NCBI GenBank assembly: GCA_000507305.1
Contig: DF239212.1
Coordinates: forward strand, 1 to 64,000
From: Breviolum minutum Mf 1.05b.01
Lineage: Eukaryota > Sar > Dinophyceae > Suessiales > Symbiodiniaceae
Reading direction: 5' to 3'
DNA: 64,000 nt
Positions 44,610 to 57,400 of the stretch are shown here, one piece after another. The notes beneath the pieces were generated by a model. That model was not told the DNA's origin, did not search any database, and saw nothing but the letters and a program-made list of their open reading frames with translations. How positions within the stretch are numbered: position 1 is the stretch's first letter; each line of letters begins with the position of its first letter. The position numbers and the translations under genes were made by a program.

Positions 44610-45005
44610 AGCGAAATGATCTGTTGATAGATTCTATTGGTAGAATCCTACCTCCGCCCAGTGCTGCGTTTTTTTGTTCCGCAGTTCTTCTGGCAATTCT
44701 CGCCATGAACGACATCATGACACCACTTAGCATCAACAAGGTTTCGAAGATGTTGGTGTTATCCTTATACACTGCAGAGTATGAAATCTACCACATCAGT
44801 GGCAAAGAAACTTTCTTTGTGCCATTTCTTCCAGATAGGGTTTGGTATGTCACCCTCAGTTGATCTATTTCTCAAAAAAAAACATATGGAAAACTTGGAC
44901 AACTTTTATCTTCACAGAGTTTCACTATGCCCTTTTAACAAAAAGCTGAAAAAGTTTCACGGTGACCTTGGCCGCCTTTGTTCCAAAGGAGCCTGTTTGA
45001 CAGAC
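44610..45005. CDS. Coding-like segments, strand undecided
   Basis: Plus reads ILPPPSAAFFCSAVLLAILA and AMNDIMTPLSINKVSKMLVL, which would be a hydrophobic segment. Minus reads ETLLMLSGVMMSFMARIARR and TAEQKNAALGGGRILP. A second plus segment (FNKKLKKFHGDLGRLCSKGA) follows TTCACAG at about 44921. None is decisive. Confidence 0.3.
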
Positions 45006-45179
45006 CACCAAATTTCCAGTGAAAACGCCATGACGACGCGGCGCAGCCGCTCCATTCTGCTATGTGTGGTACTTCTGGGAGCACCTTGGGAGTCAATGGA
45101 GTCAAGTGTGTGATATGCAAAAAACGCAGCATCTTTTGATGCGTTGCCATGTTTTTTTAGCTACCTATTCCGTACACAA

Positions 45180-45276
45180 TTAGGTGGTGGTTTCAAATAT
45201 TTCTATTTTCACCCGTACTTGGGGAAGATTCCCATGTTGACTAATATTTTTCAGATGGGTTGAAACCACCAACCAG
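45180..45276 (+). mobile_element. Family A element, copy 9
   Basis: TTAG|GTGGTGGTTTCAAATAT left and GATGGGTTGAAACCACCAACCAG right, full core present. Its ends again read AG|GT...CAG. Confidence 0.9.
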
Positions 45277-46202
45277 ATAATATATATTGATGTATGATGT
45301 AGTATCTATCATACATTCGTACGTGTATACTAAACAATATGATAATATGTATAGATCTGATCCTCAGTCGTGAAATCTGGATTGCTGAAATATGTAGGCT
45401 CCCCATGGGTATGTCGATTCAAATTCCCATGGAATATTTAGGATCGATTGTTTTTTGGAATTCTTGGACCAACGCATGCGACCCCCTACAAATGAGGTAG
45501 GTGTAGAGTGTAGATGTGGGTTGACTAATTATTTATTCAGCATGCTGTTTACTCTCTTGTGGCCTCGCATGGTGAAAATCACTGTTTTGTCTGGAAAAAG
45601 CATCTGGAACTGGCAGATCTTCTTTGCACTTCATTGCTGACTTTGTTTACAGCAGGCTGATAACTGAATGACTGATAACCCTCGCATCTCCATCAAAACG
45701 GTTGAACCTCCAACAAAAACAGACTTGTGCATAGAAGATCAGTAAAATTAGCAGCCGGCTATATGTAATATAACATGCATATATATATATATACATACAT
45801 CTATGTATGTTATACAAACTTTGCACCCCTTCCAAAATTATTTTTGACATACTTCACTCCCTTCCTTCCCTCAACTAGAAGGGTAGTCTCCAGAATCCAT
45901 TTGAGATAAAGCTATGATCATTTTCTTGTTGGAAGGTTGCTTCAAGACAAGCTATTAATACGATCTTTTGCGACAAACATGTCGAAGCATACCTTGGATA
46001 ATCATGAATTCACTTTACTCCAACTTCCAACCAACATATCCCCTGAAAAATGCTGGTTGGAAGTTGGAAGACTTCCGCCATTCCTTTCCTTTTGAAAGAA
46101 ATTCCCAACCTTTCAGGGTCGACTTTGCGCGCAATTTTCGCTTCATCCCATGAGTGGTTCAAATCCAAATGGCCCAACTCATGACTCATGACCTGGGTAT
46201 AC

Positions 46203-46320
46203 CTGGGTGGTGGTTTTTGTTTTTTGTCTATAGATCTTCATCCCTAAAATTGGGGGAAATGATCCAATTTGACTTTTGCATATTTTTTTTCAGATGGGTT
46301 CGGTCGAAACCATCAACTAG
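46203..46320 (+). mobile_element. Family A element, copy 10
   Basis: GGGTGGTGGTTTTTG left, GTCGAAACCATCAACTAG right. AAATGATCCAATTTGAC subfamily core. Confidence 0.8.
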
Positions 46321-46466
46321 ATACTATACTATAACTAGATATTCTGGGCAAATCATAACGACCAAACCGCCGGTTGGTCACCTTAAATGGTGGTTTAGTA
46401 AAGGAATCCCAAAAAGTATCCCCGAAACATTCAGGTTTAGGAATTATACTAATTTGCCCAGAGATA

Positions 46467-46584
46467 TACTGTTGATGGAAGAAATCCGGCTAACCAGTTG
46501 AGGTTGGTAGTTTATCCCGTTATTTTTACAAGGTTTTGTACATTTTTCAGGTGGTTGTTTGGGATTTCTGAACCATCAACAGTA
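46467..46584 (+). mobile_element. Family B element, copy 9
   Basis: TACTGTTGATGGAAGAAATCC left and GGATTTCTGAACCATCAACAGTA right. The whole interior (CTAACCAGTTGAGGTTGGTAG, TTTATCCCGTTATTT, CAGGTGGTTG) is intact. This is the reference copy for the family. Confidence 0.95.
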
Positions 46585-46946
46585 GTTCAACCACGAAATG
46601 CTGCTTGGATTTTTACGCTTCTGGGTTCATGGGTCACTCCCATGACCTTCCCTTGATCGATCAGTTTATGAACTTGGCCTTCTTGGGGCCGATGGCACGC
46701 GTCCGAAGAAGGTGAGGTGTTGACTGGGCTGGAAAACCTGGGGTTTTCCGGTGGGTGGCTTAAAAATGGGAGTTTGGCAGCAGAATGCTAGAGATCTTGA
46801 AGTTTCTTGGAGGTAAATTGCTTGGTTTTTCCCCACCTGTCAGGTGAGGGTTGTTAGATTTTATGTCAGTCTCTTCTCCTCCTCCTTCTCCTCCTTCTTC
46901 TCCTCCGCCTCGTCTTCCGTCTCCTTGTCCTGTTGCGATTCTGTGT

Positions 46947-47160
46947 GTTCAGTGTGGCATGTCGGACCTCAACTGCGATCCTGTGAGTTCAGTGTGGCAT
47001 GCTGGACTTCAACCGCGATCCTGTGAGTGCAGTGTGGCGTACCGGACCCCAACTGCGATCCTGCGAGTTCAGTGTGGCGTGCCGGACCCCAACCGCGATC
47101 CTGCGAATTCAGTGTGGCGTCCCGGACCCCAACCGCGATCCTGTGAGTTCAGTGTGGCGT
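46947..47160 (+). repeat. 40 bp minisatellite (GTTCAGTGTGGC...CGATCCTG)
   Basis: Units start at 46947, 46987, 47027, 47067, 47107 and 47147, each 40 bp, differing at only a few positions (CATGTC/CATGCT/CGTACC/CGTGCC/CGTCCC, CTG/CGG). GC content rises sharply here. Because 40 is not a multiple of three, the open frames across it show the same peptide in rotating frames and are not evidence of a gene. It runs directly into the gap. Confidence 0.95.
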
Positions 47161-47401
47161 NNNNNNNNNNNNNNNNNNNNNNNNNNNNNNNNNNNNNNNN
47201 NNNNNNNNNNNNNNNNNNNNNNNNNNNNNNNNNNNNNNNNNNNNNNNNNNNNNNNNNNNNNNNNNNNNNNNNNNNNNNNNNNNNNNNNNNNNNNNNNNNN
47301 NNNNNNNNNNNNNNNNNNNNNNNNNNNNNNNNNNNNNNNNNNNNNNNNNNNNNNNNNNNNNNNNNNNNNNNNNNNNNNNNNNNNNNNNNNNNNNNNNNNN
47401 N
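47161..47401. other. Assembly gap (Ns)
   Basis: 241 undetermined bases at the 3' side of the minisatellite, most likely uncollapsed further repeat units. Single Ns also occur at 5845, 14774 and 16141. Confidence 1.
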
Positions 47402-49840
47402 ATCAGGCTGACATAAGTCCGATGGATGCGGCAGCCTGTCTGAGTAGTTCAAGAAAGGAACATCGTGACCAAAGCCCATCTCACTAGTATCACTAAGCCA
47501 AGGAAACCTGAAATCAATATTTTCAAATTCTCCATTCTTCCCATCATATTCTCAATGTTAACCCTCACCTGACAACCCCCACCCAACATGTCATGGTGGG
47601 GATCACTCGAAGTAAAGTATTTTTTTGAATTTTTTGGGGGGATGGATGATATGTTCACTACAAAACAAAAGGAGTGTTGATTAAATTGGAAGGGGGGGAA
47701 ATATGTTTCTTCATTATTTCCACCATTTTTCAATCTAATGAAAGTGGACATAGGAGCTCGCTACCACCTTGCATGAAGAGCCTATCATACATGTATATAT
47801 ATATGTGTAAGTTTCTTTCGAATGCAAGTCTTTCGCCAAGCCCTGCCTGATCACCACAAATTTGTTATGGCATTGTAAGGGAGGTAGTTCAGGTCTGAAA
47901 TGAGATCCAATAAGGCAAGATGTTTGAGTATCAAAGGAGCTATATAAGTATAGTTTAAACTGCCATTTGCACCAGATCTTGTGTTGGTTACAAGACTTTT
48001 GTAGTCTACAAAGTTACAAGGTCTGAAAAAACAGGTACAAATGGTCCTGGATACAGCAAATCCACTGCAGTTTGCGGTGAAGTGAATTTAATTTACCCAG
48101 CTTCGCCCGCAGATCGGAAAAAACATCCACCGCGGTGGCCAATGAAAACAAGATGGCGAAAACACCGGAGGCCTGGGGATAGTGGATTGGGGGCCGGGTG
48201 ATTTTTTGCGACAACTTTTTTGTTGGGGAAGGTGGGAGTTGTTGGATGAGAGAAGTAGTATTTTAGTACAGATATTTGATAGATATTCATTCAATTTTAT
48301 TCATGTCAGTGGCCACCTGAGGTGATTTGTTGGTTCAACTCATGTATATACATTCGATTGTCAAAGATGTTGAGATGATGTTGACGATTTGTTAGTTTCA
48401 ACCATATTTCCGACTGAAAATTTGTGATAACAAAATGGAAGGCTAGGTGGCCTCAGCAAAAAATGTGTTGCTTTACATGCTTTGCAAGAAGCTGTTTGTG
48501 TTTTCCTGTTGTATGTTGGGGTTATGAATGGAATAGTTTTGACTCCATTTGAGACGGTCAGTTTCTTTTGAAATCCAATGAATCGGATCCTTACTTGTTC
48601 GTGCCAGTGCGATTTCACCAACGGAAGTAATTACACAAGTCGATTTGTGGATGGTTGTTTTGAAGATGTTTCCATATTTTTGCACCTCTATAGACTGGAA
48701 GTTGAAACTGAAACCTCCCTTGTGATTTGTTTTCAGATGTCTTCTGAGCTTGTAGTTTCACTTTTTTTGCAAGTTTTTTTTTAGAAAAAAACACGTCTTG
48801 TGTTAGTTTTCTTTTTTTTCAAACTGAAACAACAATCACCAACCAACAACCAACTTCACCAACCAACCACTGGTTGTGCGCAACACCCAGGCGGCCGAAG
48901 AAGCCCACCTATCTGCTGCGCAACGCCGCGGGTGCCTTGTATCTGCTGCGGCCAGCTTGGTGTAGCTTGGTTTTTTGTTAGAAAATTCCCATGGGGATTT
49001 TTGTTGGGGGTTGAGGAGTTTTACCCCAAGTGAGGTTTGGTAGATTTGGTTTTCCCCAAGGTGGAGCTCCTCAGATCCTAAGGTAGCCCGGTGGCAACTT
49101 TTTCTGATTCACCTGGAAGTGAACTCATCCATTTTTCCCTTTGGGGTTTCATGATCCAATTTTGACGGTCATATTTTTCAAAGGGGTTGGTGAAAAACCA
49201 CATTTAAGGTTTTGAAATTGATCAGGGGTGCTTGGAAAATGATTGTGGGTTACAGGATTTCCCAGGCTTAAACATCTCATACCACAAAGACCATAACTTT
49301 TAAGTGGCTTTCTTGAGGGTAAATTAAATCAATGATCTAACCATAATAGCTAGGAACCCTTTTTCCTCCCACCAACACACTCCCATCGGTGGCTGGTGGT
49401 GCTGGTGCTCGTGCTCCTTGCGAAGAGCTGGCACTTGGCAGCACCAAAAAAATAAAAAGGAATCGTTGGGGCGAAGCGTTGAAATCGAGTAAAACCAAAT
49501 CAATCCATCCATGGAAAAAAAAAACATAAATCCATCCATGGAAAAAAATCAATAAATCCATCCATGGAAAAATAAATGGAGATCCCAGATCAACACCCTA
49601 CTATATAAATGAAGGGAGCATTTTCTGCTCAGCTTCACTAGGATTTTATGATTTTTCAGAATATGGAGGAAGGCTAATTAAACCTATTCCTTTTGGGTTG
49701 GCAAGTAAAAAGAGGTTTATATTCACCTAGATAATTTGGGGCCTAGCCTATAGATTTTAGATACAGCATGCAGACACCCAACCCAAAACCAAAGATTAAT
49801 TCACCCAAAAGCTATTGCCCATCTATCTTTAGCGTGGTGT
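47402..49840. other. No gene supported in about 2.4 kb
   Basis: A short GC-rich patch at about 48875-48965 can be read on plus as NTQAAEEAHLSAAQRRGCLV, possibly one exon. A degenerate family A relic is at about 49086-49203 (CCCGGTGGCAAC...ATGATCCAATTTTGAC...GTTGGTGAAAAACCAC). Otherwise nothing. Confidence 0.4.
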
Positions 49841-49844
49841 TGTC

Positions 49845-50420
49845 ATGACATGTGCCTATTTAGATTTGGCCAGCTCCGCAAGCGTCGTACTCATTCACAA
49901 TCTCATAGTTGTTTGGTGCAACAGCACGACGTACAGGAAAGGAGCATCCGCTTGCTCATGGAGCACTGCTCCAGGTCTCCACTCAAGTGTGACCTCGCCG
50001 CCAAAGTGGCTCATGTTGGTCGCTTTGCCGGAGCCGCTAGGGCCCATAGGCAACCTACTCGGCTAGCATGCCCTGCAGATGCTCGGGCTTGAGCACGTTG
50101 ACCGTCTGGTGCACTCAACTTGCCGACGTCTAGTTCACCAGGCTCTCATGCCAAGGGTGCAATGCTCTGCCTGTGAAAGACCTTGGGCCAACAGCATGTT
50201 GGAGCCCTGTATGTCTGGCACTCCTGCTTGCAGCATGTCACAGAAGCGTTGTCTGCTTCAGCTTCTGAGATCTCAGTCGTATTCTCAGGTGCCCAGTTCA
50301 AGGTTGTAAGCACATCGGCTGCTTCAGTCTCACATCCAGTTTCTTGGTGTCCATCTCCGCCATCTCCACCAAACTCACAACACTCTAAGGCACTAGAGGC
50401 TCTAAGTCTTAAGGGCACAT
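49845..50420 (-). pseudogene. Possible remnant coding region with P-loop-like motif
   Basis: On the minus strand, one frame (about 50045-49895) reads MGPSGSGKATNMSHFGGEVT, in which GPSGSGKA resembles a Walker A motif (GxxGxGKS/T) with A in place of S/T. A second frame (50418-50146) reads ETGCETEAADVLTTLNWAPE and EAEADNASVTCCKQECQTYR. The two are in different frames with stops between. Plus-strand frames are also open. If the P-loop is genuine this is a decayed or partial NTPase (an ABC-type ATPase is one option); chance is quite possible. Confidence 0.25.
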
Positions 50421-53400
50421 TTTCAGATGTGGCTCAAACATCCCCCTGACATTGGCTTCTAAATATTTAGAATTTAGCCTAACTTTTGAGCCACGCCTTG
50501 CACCCTAACCATCTCCACACTCTAAAATCAAAGCCTATCATTGATATTGAAAGGTCTCAAACCCTAGGGATCAACCACCTTATGAGAACAATACTGGAAC
50601 CTAATTTTTTGCTCCAGAGGGGATCAGACACCCCAATCACTAAATTATTTGATTATATGAATTATATGATTGGATGTCTAGCAAAGTTCTTCTATAAATC
50701 AAGATTTATTTAGGTGTGGAGATTCTTCCAGCAAACACTTCCCATCGCCCAGTTCTAGTCCTCTCTTTGGAGAGGTTTGGCCTCAGCATTTCATGGACTG
50801 GGAGGAGAAGGGTATGGCCCTATGGCTCAAATGGGGGATCTGACATATTTCCACTAGTCTCTGAGACATGGAAATATGATCTAAATTTGAGCCATATGCC
50901 AAGAAGCACTACACGCTCTACGCATTAAACTTGGTGTTAGAGGATTTGAACAATACTTTCACTTTTCATTGTCATTCCCATTAAAAACCAAGAAAGGCAT
51001 TTGCTTGCCAAGGGGGGCTTCCCAGCATGTAGGAACCAATTACTATCCTTCAAAAAGCCCTAGCCTTCCGGAATCCTTGCGTGCTCTTGGGCAGTGTGTT
51101 GTCAGGCAACAGGTTTGGTCACGTTTTTTGGACAGGCTCCATTCAAGCATGCTCGTCAAATCCTTGCCTCCTTGGTCACTAGCTTCTGCTTTGACTTTCC
51201 CATGCCCATGTTGGGCTGTAATCCTGTGGGTCCACAGTCAAGGGGTGGCACATTTCTCTCTGGTGACGACGGTAAAGGGTTGATGCCTGTTTCACCATGC
51301 CCAGCGTTTTGCACACGCCTTTATTATTAGTCAGGCCATTTGTTATCATAACTCTATTAGGGTGTTCAAAACATTCATAAGGCCATACCCAAAAAGGATT
51401 CCCAGAGCAGTGGATGCATCAAAGTGATGGAGGTAGAAGAGCTCTCATCATAAAATATAATTTGAACCCCAAAAAATTTTCCTCCAAAAGGGTCTAACAT
51501 TCAAATAGTTGATTGCTGGGGCAAAAACCTTTGTAGTTGTTTTGGGGTACCATCCTATCACTTCTTGTTGGTGCTGCCTATGTAAAAACATTGCCTGCGG
51601 AAGGTCGTTCCAAAACTTTCCAAGGTTTTTGAAAACTCCAGGGTTGGCCAAAAAAATGTTAATTTCTTGCAAAGGGTTTGAGAGAACCATGAAACAAATA
51701 GTCATCATCCACTAACAAACCCTGCCCTTCTTATTGATCTTTGGTTTTGAGAACACAATGATAAAAGCACGCGGTACTCGGTTGAATTTTTAATGAAGTT
51801 GGCTTTACCGCTATGAAAGATGTTGTGGTCTGGCGTCATACCCCCTTTTGATTTAGTAATGTTACTTCAGGATGTTTGCACAAGTGTCATTGATGAAAAA
51901 ATATGGTTTCACCCCTGGGGTACTGAAAGGACAAGGGTTGGCTAGTGGACTATTATTATTCAATAAATTGCCTTCTGTAGAAAGCAGGTAGGATGCCAAG
52001 TATCCCAAAAAAACGACAGGGTTTGCCAAAGTAGTAATCCATTCGGTAGACTCTCTAGATCGAAAGGAATTCAATAGCAGTACACCCAAAAGCATCAAGA
52101 AGAATTGCCAAAATTCACTTTTGGGTCCATGTGCTTAGTGTTTATTGGAACCAGTTTTTTCTACATGTCCAGTGTTGAATTACTGGTGATTGGTTGGATT
52201 CCAATTTCCTCACACCATTTCCCTCCCAGGAATGGAATTGGGTCCAAGCACATCAATTTTTTCAGCCTGGGCACCATTCGTTGGTGGTTGGCCGGGGAGG
52301 GAATAGGAAGTAATAGGCTAGGAGTTGGAACACAACCTTTAGATCGGCATTGATTTTGACAAGTAATGGGAAAATCATTCCGTAAAGAGGTGGGCTTGGA
52401 GGCAAGGGTATATTTATATATATAAAAAACACTTTCAAATAATAACTGAATAATACCACAAGCCTGTGGTGATTTTTGCAAAAGTAAAAACCTTTGCCTC
52501 ATTGGAACCAGAATCTGACTCATGGAATTGACAGCAGCTGAATCTGCAAAACTCTACAATGAACAACGAGTTGATTCAGGTGAAATAAACAAATAGTAAA
52601 TGAACATGTTATTGTTCTATTATGTTCTATTGGTCACGGTGGTTGAATGTTCTTTTGAACCATGTGCCCCAAAGGTTTTACCGCCTAGCTCTTTTGGGCA
52701 TGGATTCCCCCCTAAGCTCTTCAGGGCAAAACAACCAGGACCAGGATGCCTTATGTGGACATTATCCCAAAATTATCCCAAAAGAGAATCAAATCACATC
52801 AAATCATTACCATTAAAGAAATACATTTCCTCACTAAGCACACGCATGCTCATTGCAGCTCATTATTTTGAAGATATGACCATCACTCAAAGAACTTGTT
52901 GTTAAAAGGCTCTCAACGACTTTTCAGGGCTTCCCAGAAAATAGCTATTGCCATCATCATTTTTCAAGGATTTCCCATAATATTACCATAATACCATGTT
53001 CACAGGAATACCATGCCATATTTGATCAAGGGCTCAACCCTCACTGCTTGCATGAGTTTGCTAGAAGCAAGGGTCCTTGACACAAAGATGAAGGTAGAGT
53101 ATTAAATTTGGGTTGAAAAAAACCACAACAAACTTGTTTCTTGTGTAATTCCCATATGGCAAAAGTGTTCACGGAACAACGATCAGAAACAAGTGGGTGA
53201 TAGAACCACATCAGAGTCTTGTTCACCCTAACAACCCCTGGAATATTTGGGAGGGTTCAAATTCCACGCCATCTTACTAGTAACGATTCCCATATTCCAC
53301 CATGTCTTCAAAGTCAAGTCACCAGAAAAAAAGGTTCATGCACAACTACCAAAAAAAGTACATGGGGAAGATCTTGACTGCCCAACCCCTTAGTGCAGAT

Positions 53401-54411
53401 TTATCATAAGATACAACAAAATTATCAATAATTATAGTTTGCTTTCAGGGGCCATCCATCACAACTCCTTAATCCACGCCCACCATCCACCGTCACAAGG
53501 ACTGGGTGGCACAACATCATCAACTGGAGGACTATAGCCTGGGCATCCGGTATCCGGGAGGTTCTTGCAACATAGATGTTTGCAACCCAGAATAATTGCT
53601 ATGATTGGTTGGAAGTGGTTTCAAAATTTCAGGGTGGACCCAACCAAAAATATTGAACACATCCTTTTCACCAAATTGCTCACACCATGTTATTCCACTT
53701 GTTCCAGCAAACGCAAGCCAAACCCAGCGAAGCTTCAGAAAATATGCTTGGTTTTCAGCATGATGATTATGTTGATACCAGAAATTGTTTCTTGTTCAAA
53801 TGGTCAAGGGTCTGTTTTATTAGGGGGGTTTGGCTTTTGAAACGGATAACTGCTGGAACCTCCAAGAGTGTTGTGAGCTAGGCTGGCACACACATCAAAA
53901 TCATGAGCTCATAGGAGCCCAGGTGTTTGCATGGAGACTGCTGGCAATAAAGTTTCCACTGAGGAGGATTCTTTGATTTTGATAGATTCCATTTTGGTCC
54001 TAACATGACCTAACTAACAGCAAGAAAGGATTTACTCAATGAGCAGCAGTTTCTCAGGCTCCAATTCCAAATCCCTAGTAGCAATCACAACAGGACGGAT
54101 CGGTTGCAAACCCTGGAGAGTCGACCTGTAGTGCCACACCACCATTGTGCATGCACTGCTCCATGCCACCGTGCTGCATGCCTTCCCACATGCACTCTGC
54201 GAATCCATTGGCTCATCCATGACAGGAGTGAACGTCACGCTGTCCTCCTTGGCACAGCAAGGACAAAACACTAGGGTGGTTGGGAGGGTGGCCATAACCC
54301 AAAGTAAGATTAATAGGTTATTGACAATCATCCCACTGAGATACACAAAAATCAAAGTTGGATTTCAATCAAAGAAGAATACATCAAGAAACTGAACCCC
54401 ATAAGAAACAT
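50421..54411. other. Unassigned stretch, weakly coding
   Basis: Open frames of 60-120 codons occur on both strands (for example minus 52161-52523), but no frame shows steady coding bias, consistent splice borders or a motif I know. A minus frame around 51.2 kb reads MGMGKSKQKLVTKEARI and then in-frame TGAs. No repeat families of the left part were noticed here, which sets this stretch apart. Confidence 0.35.
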
Positions 54412-57400
54412 TCAAGGTTCTTGCTTGACTTTCCAAGTGTGACTTTCAGTATCATAAGAAGCTCCATGGTAGCAAAGGGGGGGTTTGTCTGGAGCTGATT
54501 GCCTCTTACCATTCAGGTAGTCTGCCAAGGGCTTGCAGACACCATCCATGATAGCTTTCACATCAGCAGACTCAATGTTGAAATTGATTTCATTGTCACC
54601 CTCTGCAGGGCCAGTTTTGAAGCGCCCTTTGCCAAAACCACAAATCACCAAGCCATCGGGAATATTGACCTTTGGGATGAAGCAATGGAAACCCCATACA
54701 AAAGCTGACAAAAAGTGGGAACAGAATTAATCCTCACCTAAGTTGGGATAATTACTACATATTTGCTAAGTTTTCAAGTTGGCCACCACTATGTCACTAT
54801 TTCAAAGTTTGTTTCAAAAGGATCCCAAACACCTTGGTATCACCTGTGTTCTTCACATAGACAACGCCACCACCCCGGATAACCAGTTTGCAATTCGGCA
54901 AATTGAGCATGTTGGCTTCAACAATAAGAGAAGTGGTGGTTGGCTCCTCACTGACTGGTTTGGTGTTGATCCCACTCATGTCTACTGCACCTGTTTTGGC
55001 TGCTTTAGCCTTGGCCTGGATTGTAGACCCCACTGCCTTGAAGGCTCTCTTGTTGACCTTTTTCCCGTCCTCCTGTTTGAACTGCTCGGAAATTTGATCA
55101 ACCATGGCCCGAAACTCCTGACCATGTTTGGCATCTTGATGCCAAGCTTTGACCAGAGCTTCAGGAACACTCAAGCTGCTTTCCACAGCAGGATTTGCCT
55201 GAGTCTTGCGGGAGAAGGTGTGAAGGGAACCCCAGCAGGCCCTGAGAACCTACCTATTTACTAAGTAGTTCAAGGTTTTTTGTTTTGGATTCAAATACTT
55301 ATATCTATCATATCCATAATATATATCATAATATATATATATACATATATAATATACATATATATATATATAATAAAACCCCAAAATTGGACTGTTTTGC
55401 AAAAGAAAGTCACCTTGGTCAAAACAAGTTTTTTGAAGGTCGGAGGTTCAGGCTCCGCATCCAAGTGCTCTTTTGGGGGAGACTTCTCCGGAATTGTAAC
55501 ACCAGCTGGGGGTGTCATAGAGCCTTGAAGGTATGCCTCAATGATTTGCTGGGAAAGCATACCCACCTGCCAATCCAGTTCTTTGGCCTCCGAAATGCCA
55601 ACATACTTCATTGGCATGTTGGATTGCCGTTCCAATTCAATGAACCCCTTCGCAAAGTCATTGCATAGGGGCGTGAGATCCAACACCAACAAGCATGTTG
55701 AAGTATCAAATGGGATTCCATCCTCACTATGGTTCCACTTGCAATACAAAATAAATCATGTTTTGAGTTTTTGAGCATGCAAATTTGACATTGGAAAGGG
55801 GTCCAGAAGTTTAATCAAATAATATATCAACATGAAAATCTTTCAGGGAATCTGTGACAAGTAGCGATCATGGATGAAAGAAGCTTCTGAGCAGCATCCT
55901 TCCCCACTTGCGAGTATTTCATGGACCCTTTCGCAGACTTCTCCTGGTCCACTGTCAAAGGAACAAGAGACCCTGTGTCATACTCGAGGACTTCCAGGTC
56001 CTGATGGGATGGGCAGACTTTCACCCAGGATGGTCCACGAGGTGATTTTAATTGCAATCAGGTTGCATCTAATTTGCACAAGGTGGTTTGTATCATACTT
56101 TGATTTACTGTAGTATCGTTTAGTATCATTTGTAACTTAGTATTGTTCAATGAGGATCTCTTAAGTCTTGTAGTTATAAGATACTTGACTTCGTAGCCCT
56201 ACTTTTTTGTATACACTTTGTGTCCTTCGAAGCCACCTGTGCTGCCTCCACACTGTTGCGGCGCAGCTTAAAGAAGCTACCCTGTTTCCACTCCCACTGC
56301 TTGGCAAATTGGGACGGTGCCAAAATTCTAGCTGGATATACCAAAGGGCGAGCATCCCGAGCATCCTGAACTGATTTTTACATCACACCTTATTCATCAC
56401 TGAGAGGTTATTACCTGTGGCCAATCTAAGATAATCTAAGAATCAGAAATAAGTACTCAAAGAGCAAAAATAAAAGCCTCACTCTTAGAGGCAAGTGTCA
56501 CTCTTGGATTTGGGGTCAAAGATCAACTGAGCTTGCAAATCCACATGGATTCCGCAGTCGTTGAACCCCTTCAACAGCAGAAATTCATCATTGAACAACG
56601 TGCCAACTTTGTAGGAAAAAGTGGGCCCCAGGAACAATCCAGCTGTCATTTCAGGTGCGCTGTCCATCATTTGCCCCACCAACTTCTTAGACACTGATTG
56701 GACGTCTTCTCTAATAAGAGCAGGGGCAGTATAATTGAGAACAATCAGAGTAACCTGGCCCACAACTATATTCAAAAGAAAGTAAGACATTTTGATTGTT
56801 TTTCCCAGCCATTTTGTTGTAAGTTCAGGGGTCAACAAAGAAACATGAGCAATCCTTTCAAATTTCAAGTAACTTGTTTGGAAAGCTTTTTGCGTTGCAT
56901 CCACTCATCCATGTCCTTTTTCAACTCATTCAACATATCCACCAAGACCCCATGAGCTGCAGATCCAGTTCCAAACTTGTCCGGCCAAGTCATCCTGCCA
57001 ACCTGTGGAAAGGAAGCCATAAGTATTTGTGTTGCTTTTGTTTGGAAAAATACATACAGTAATTGGGTTGTATTTTTATGTATTGTTGGTTTTCCCCCAA
57101 GCCCTACCTTAGATTCCATGTAGACTTCCATGGCTGCTTTGGCAGCAGCATGGCGCTTCATGAGCCAGTCATCCTTTTGGGAAAGAACTCTAATGTCAAA
57201 ATCCTGGAGCTTCCTTTGCCATACCTTGAAAGATTTCAAGTCATATTCCAACTCACCCATCAATAAGCTAAACTCCTTCCCGAAGTTTTGCGGAATTGCT
57301 TTCCATTTCCAGTTGCTGTGGCACCATCACACCAGCGGGTTTGACAGCATCAAGAACTGCTGCAATGCCTTGCCAGGAGAAAGCAAGTTCTTTGATGATC

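Noticed and set aside
46851..47487. ORFs of 136-186 codons across the minisatellite and gap.
   Set aside because: They are kept open by Ns and by a 40 bp repeat whose frame rotates with each unit.
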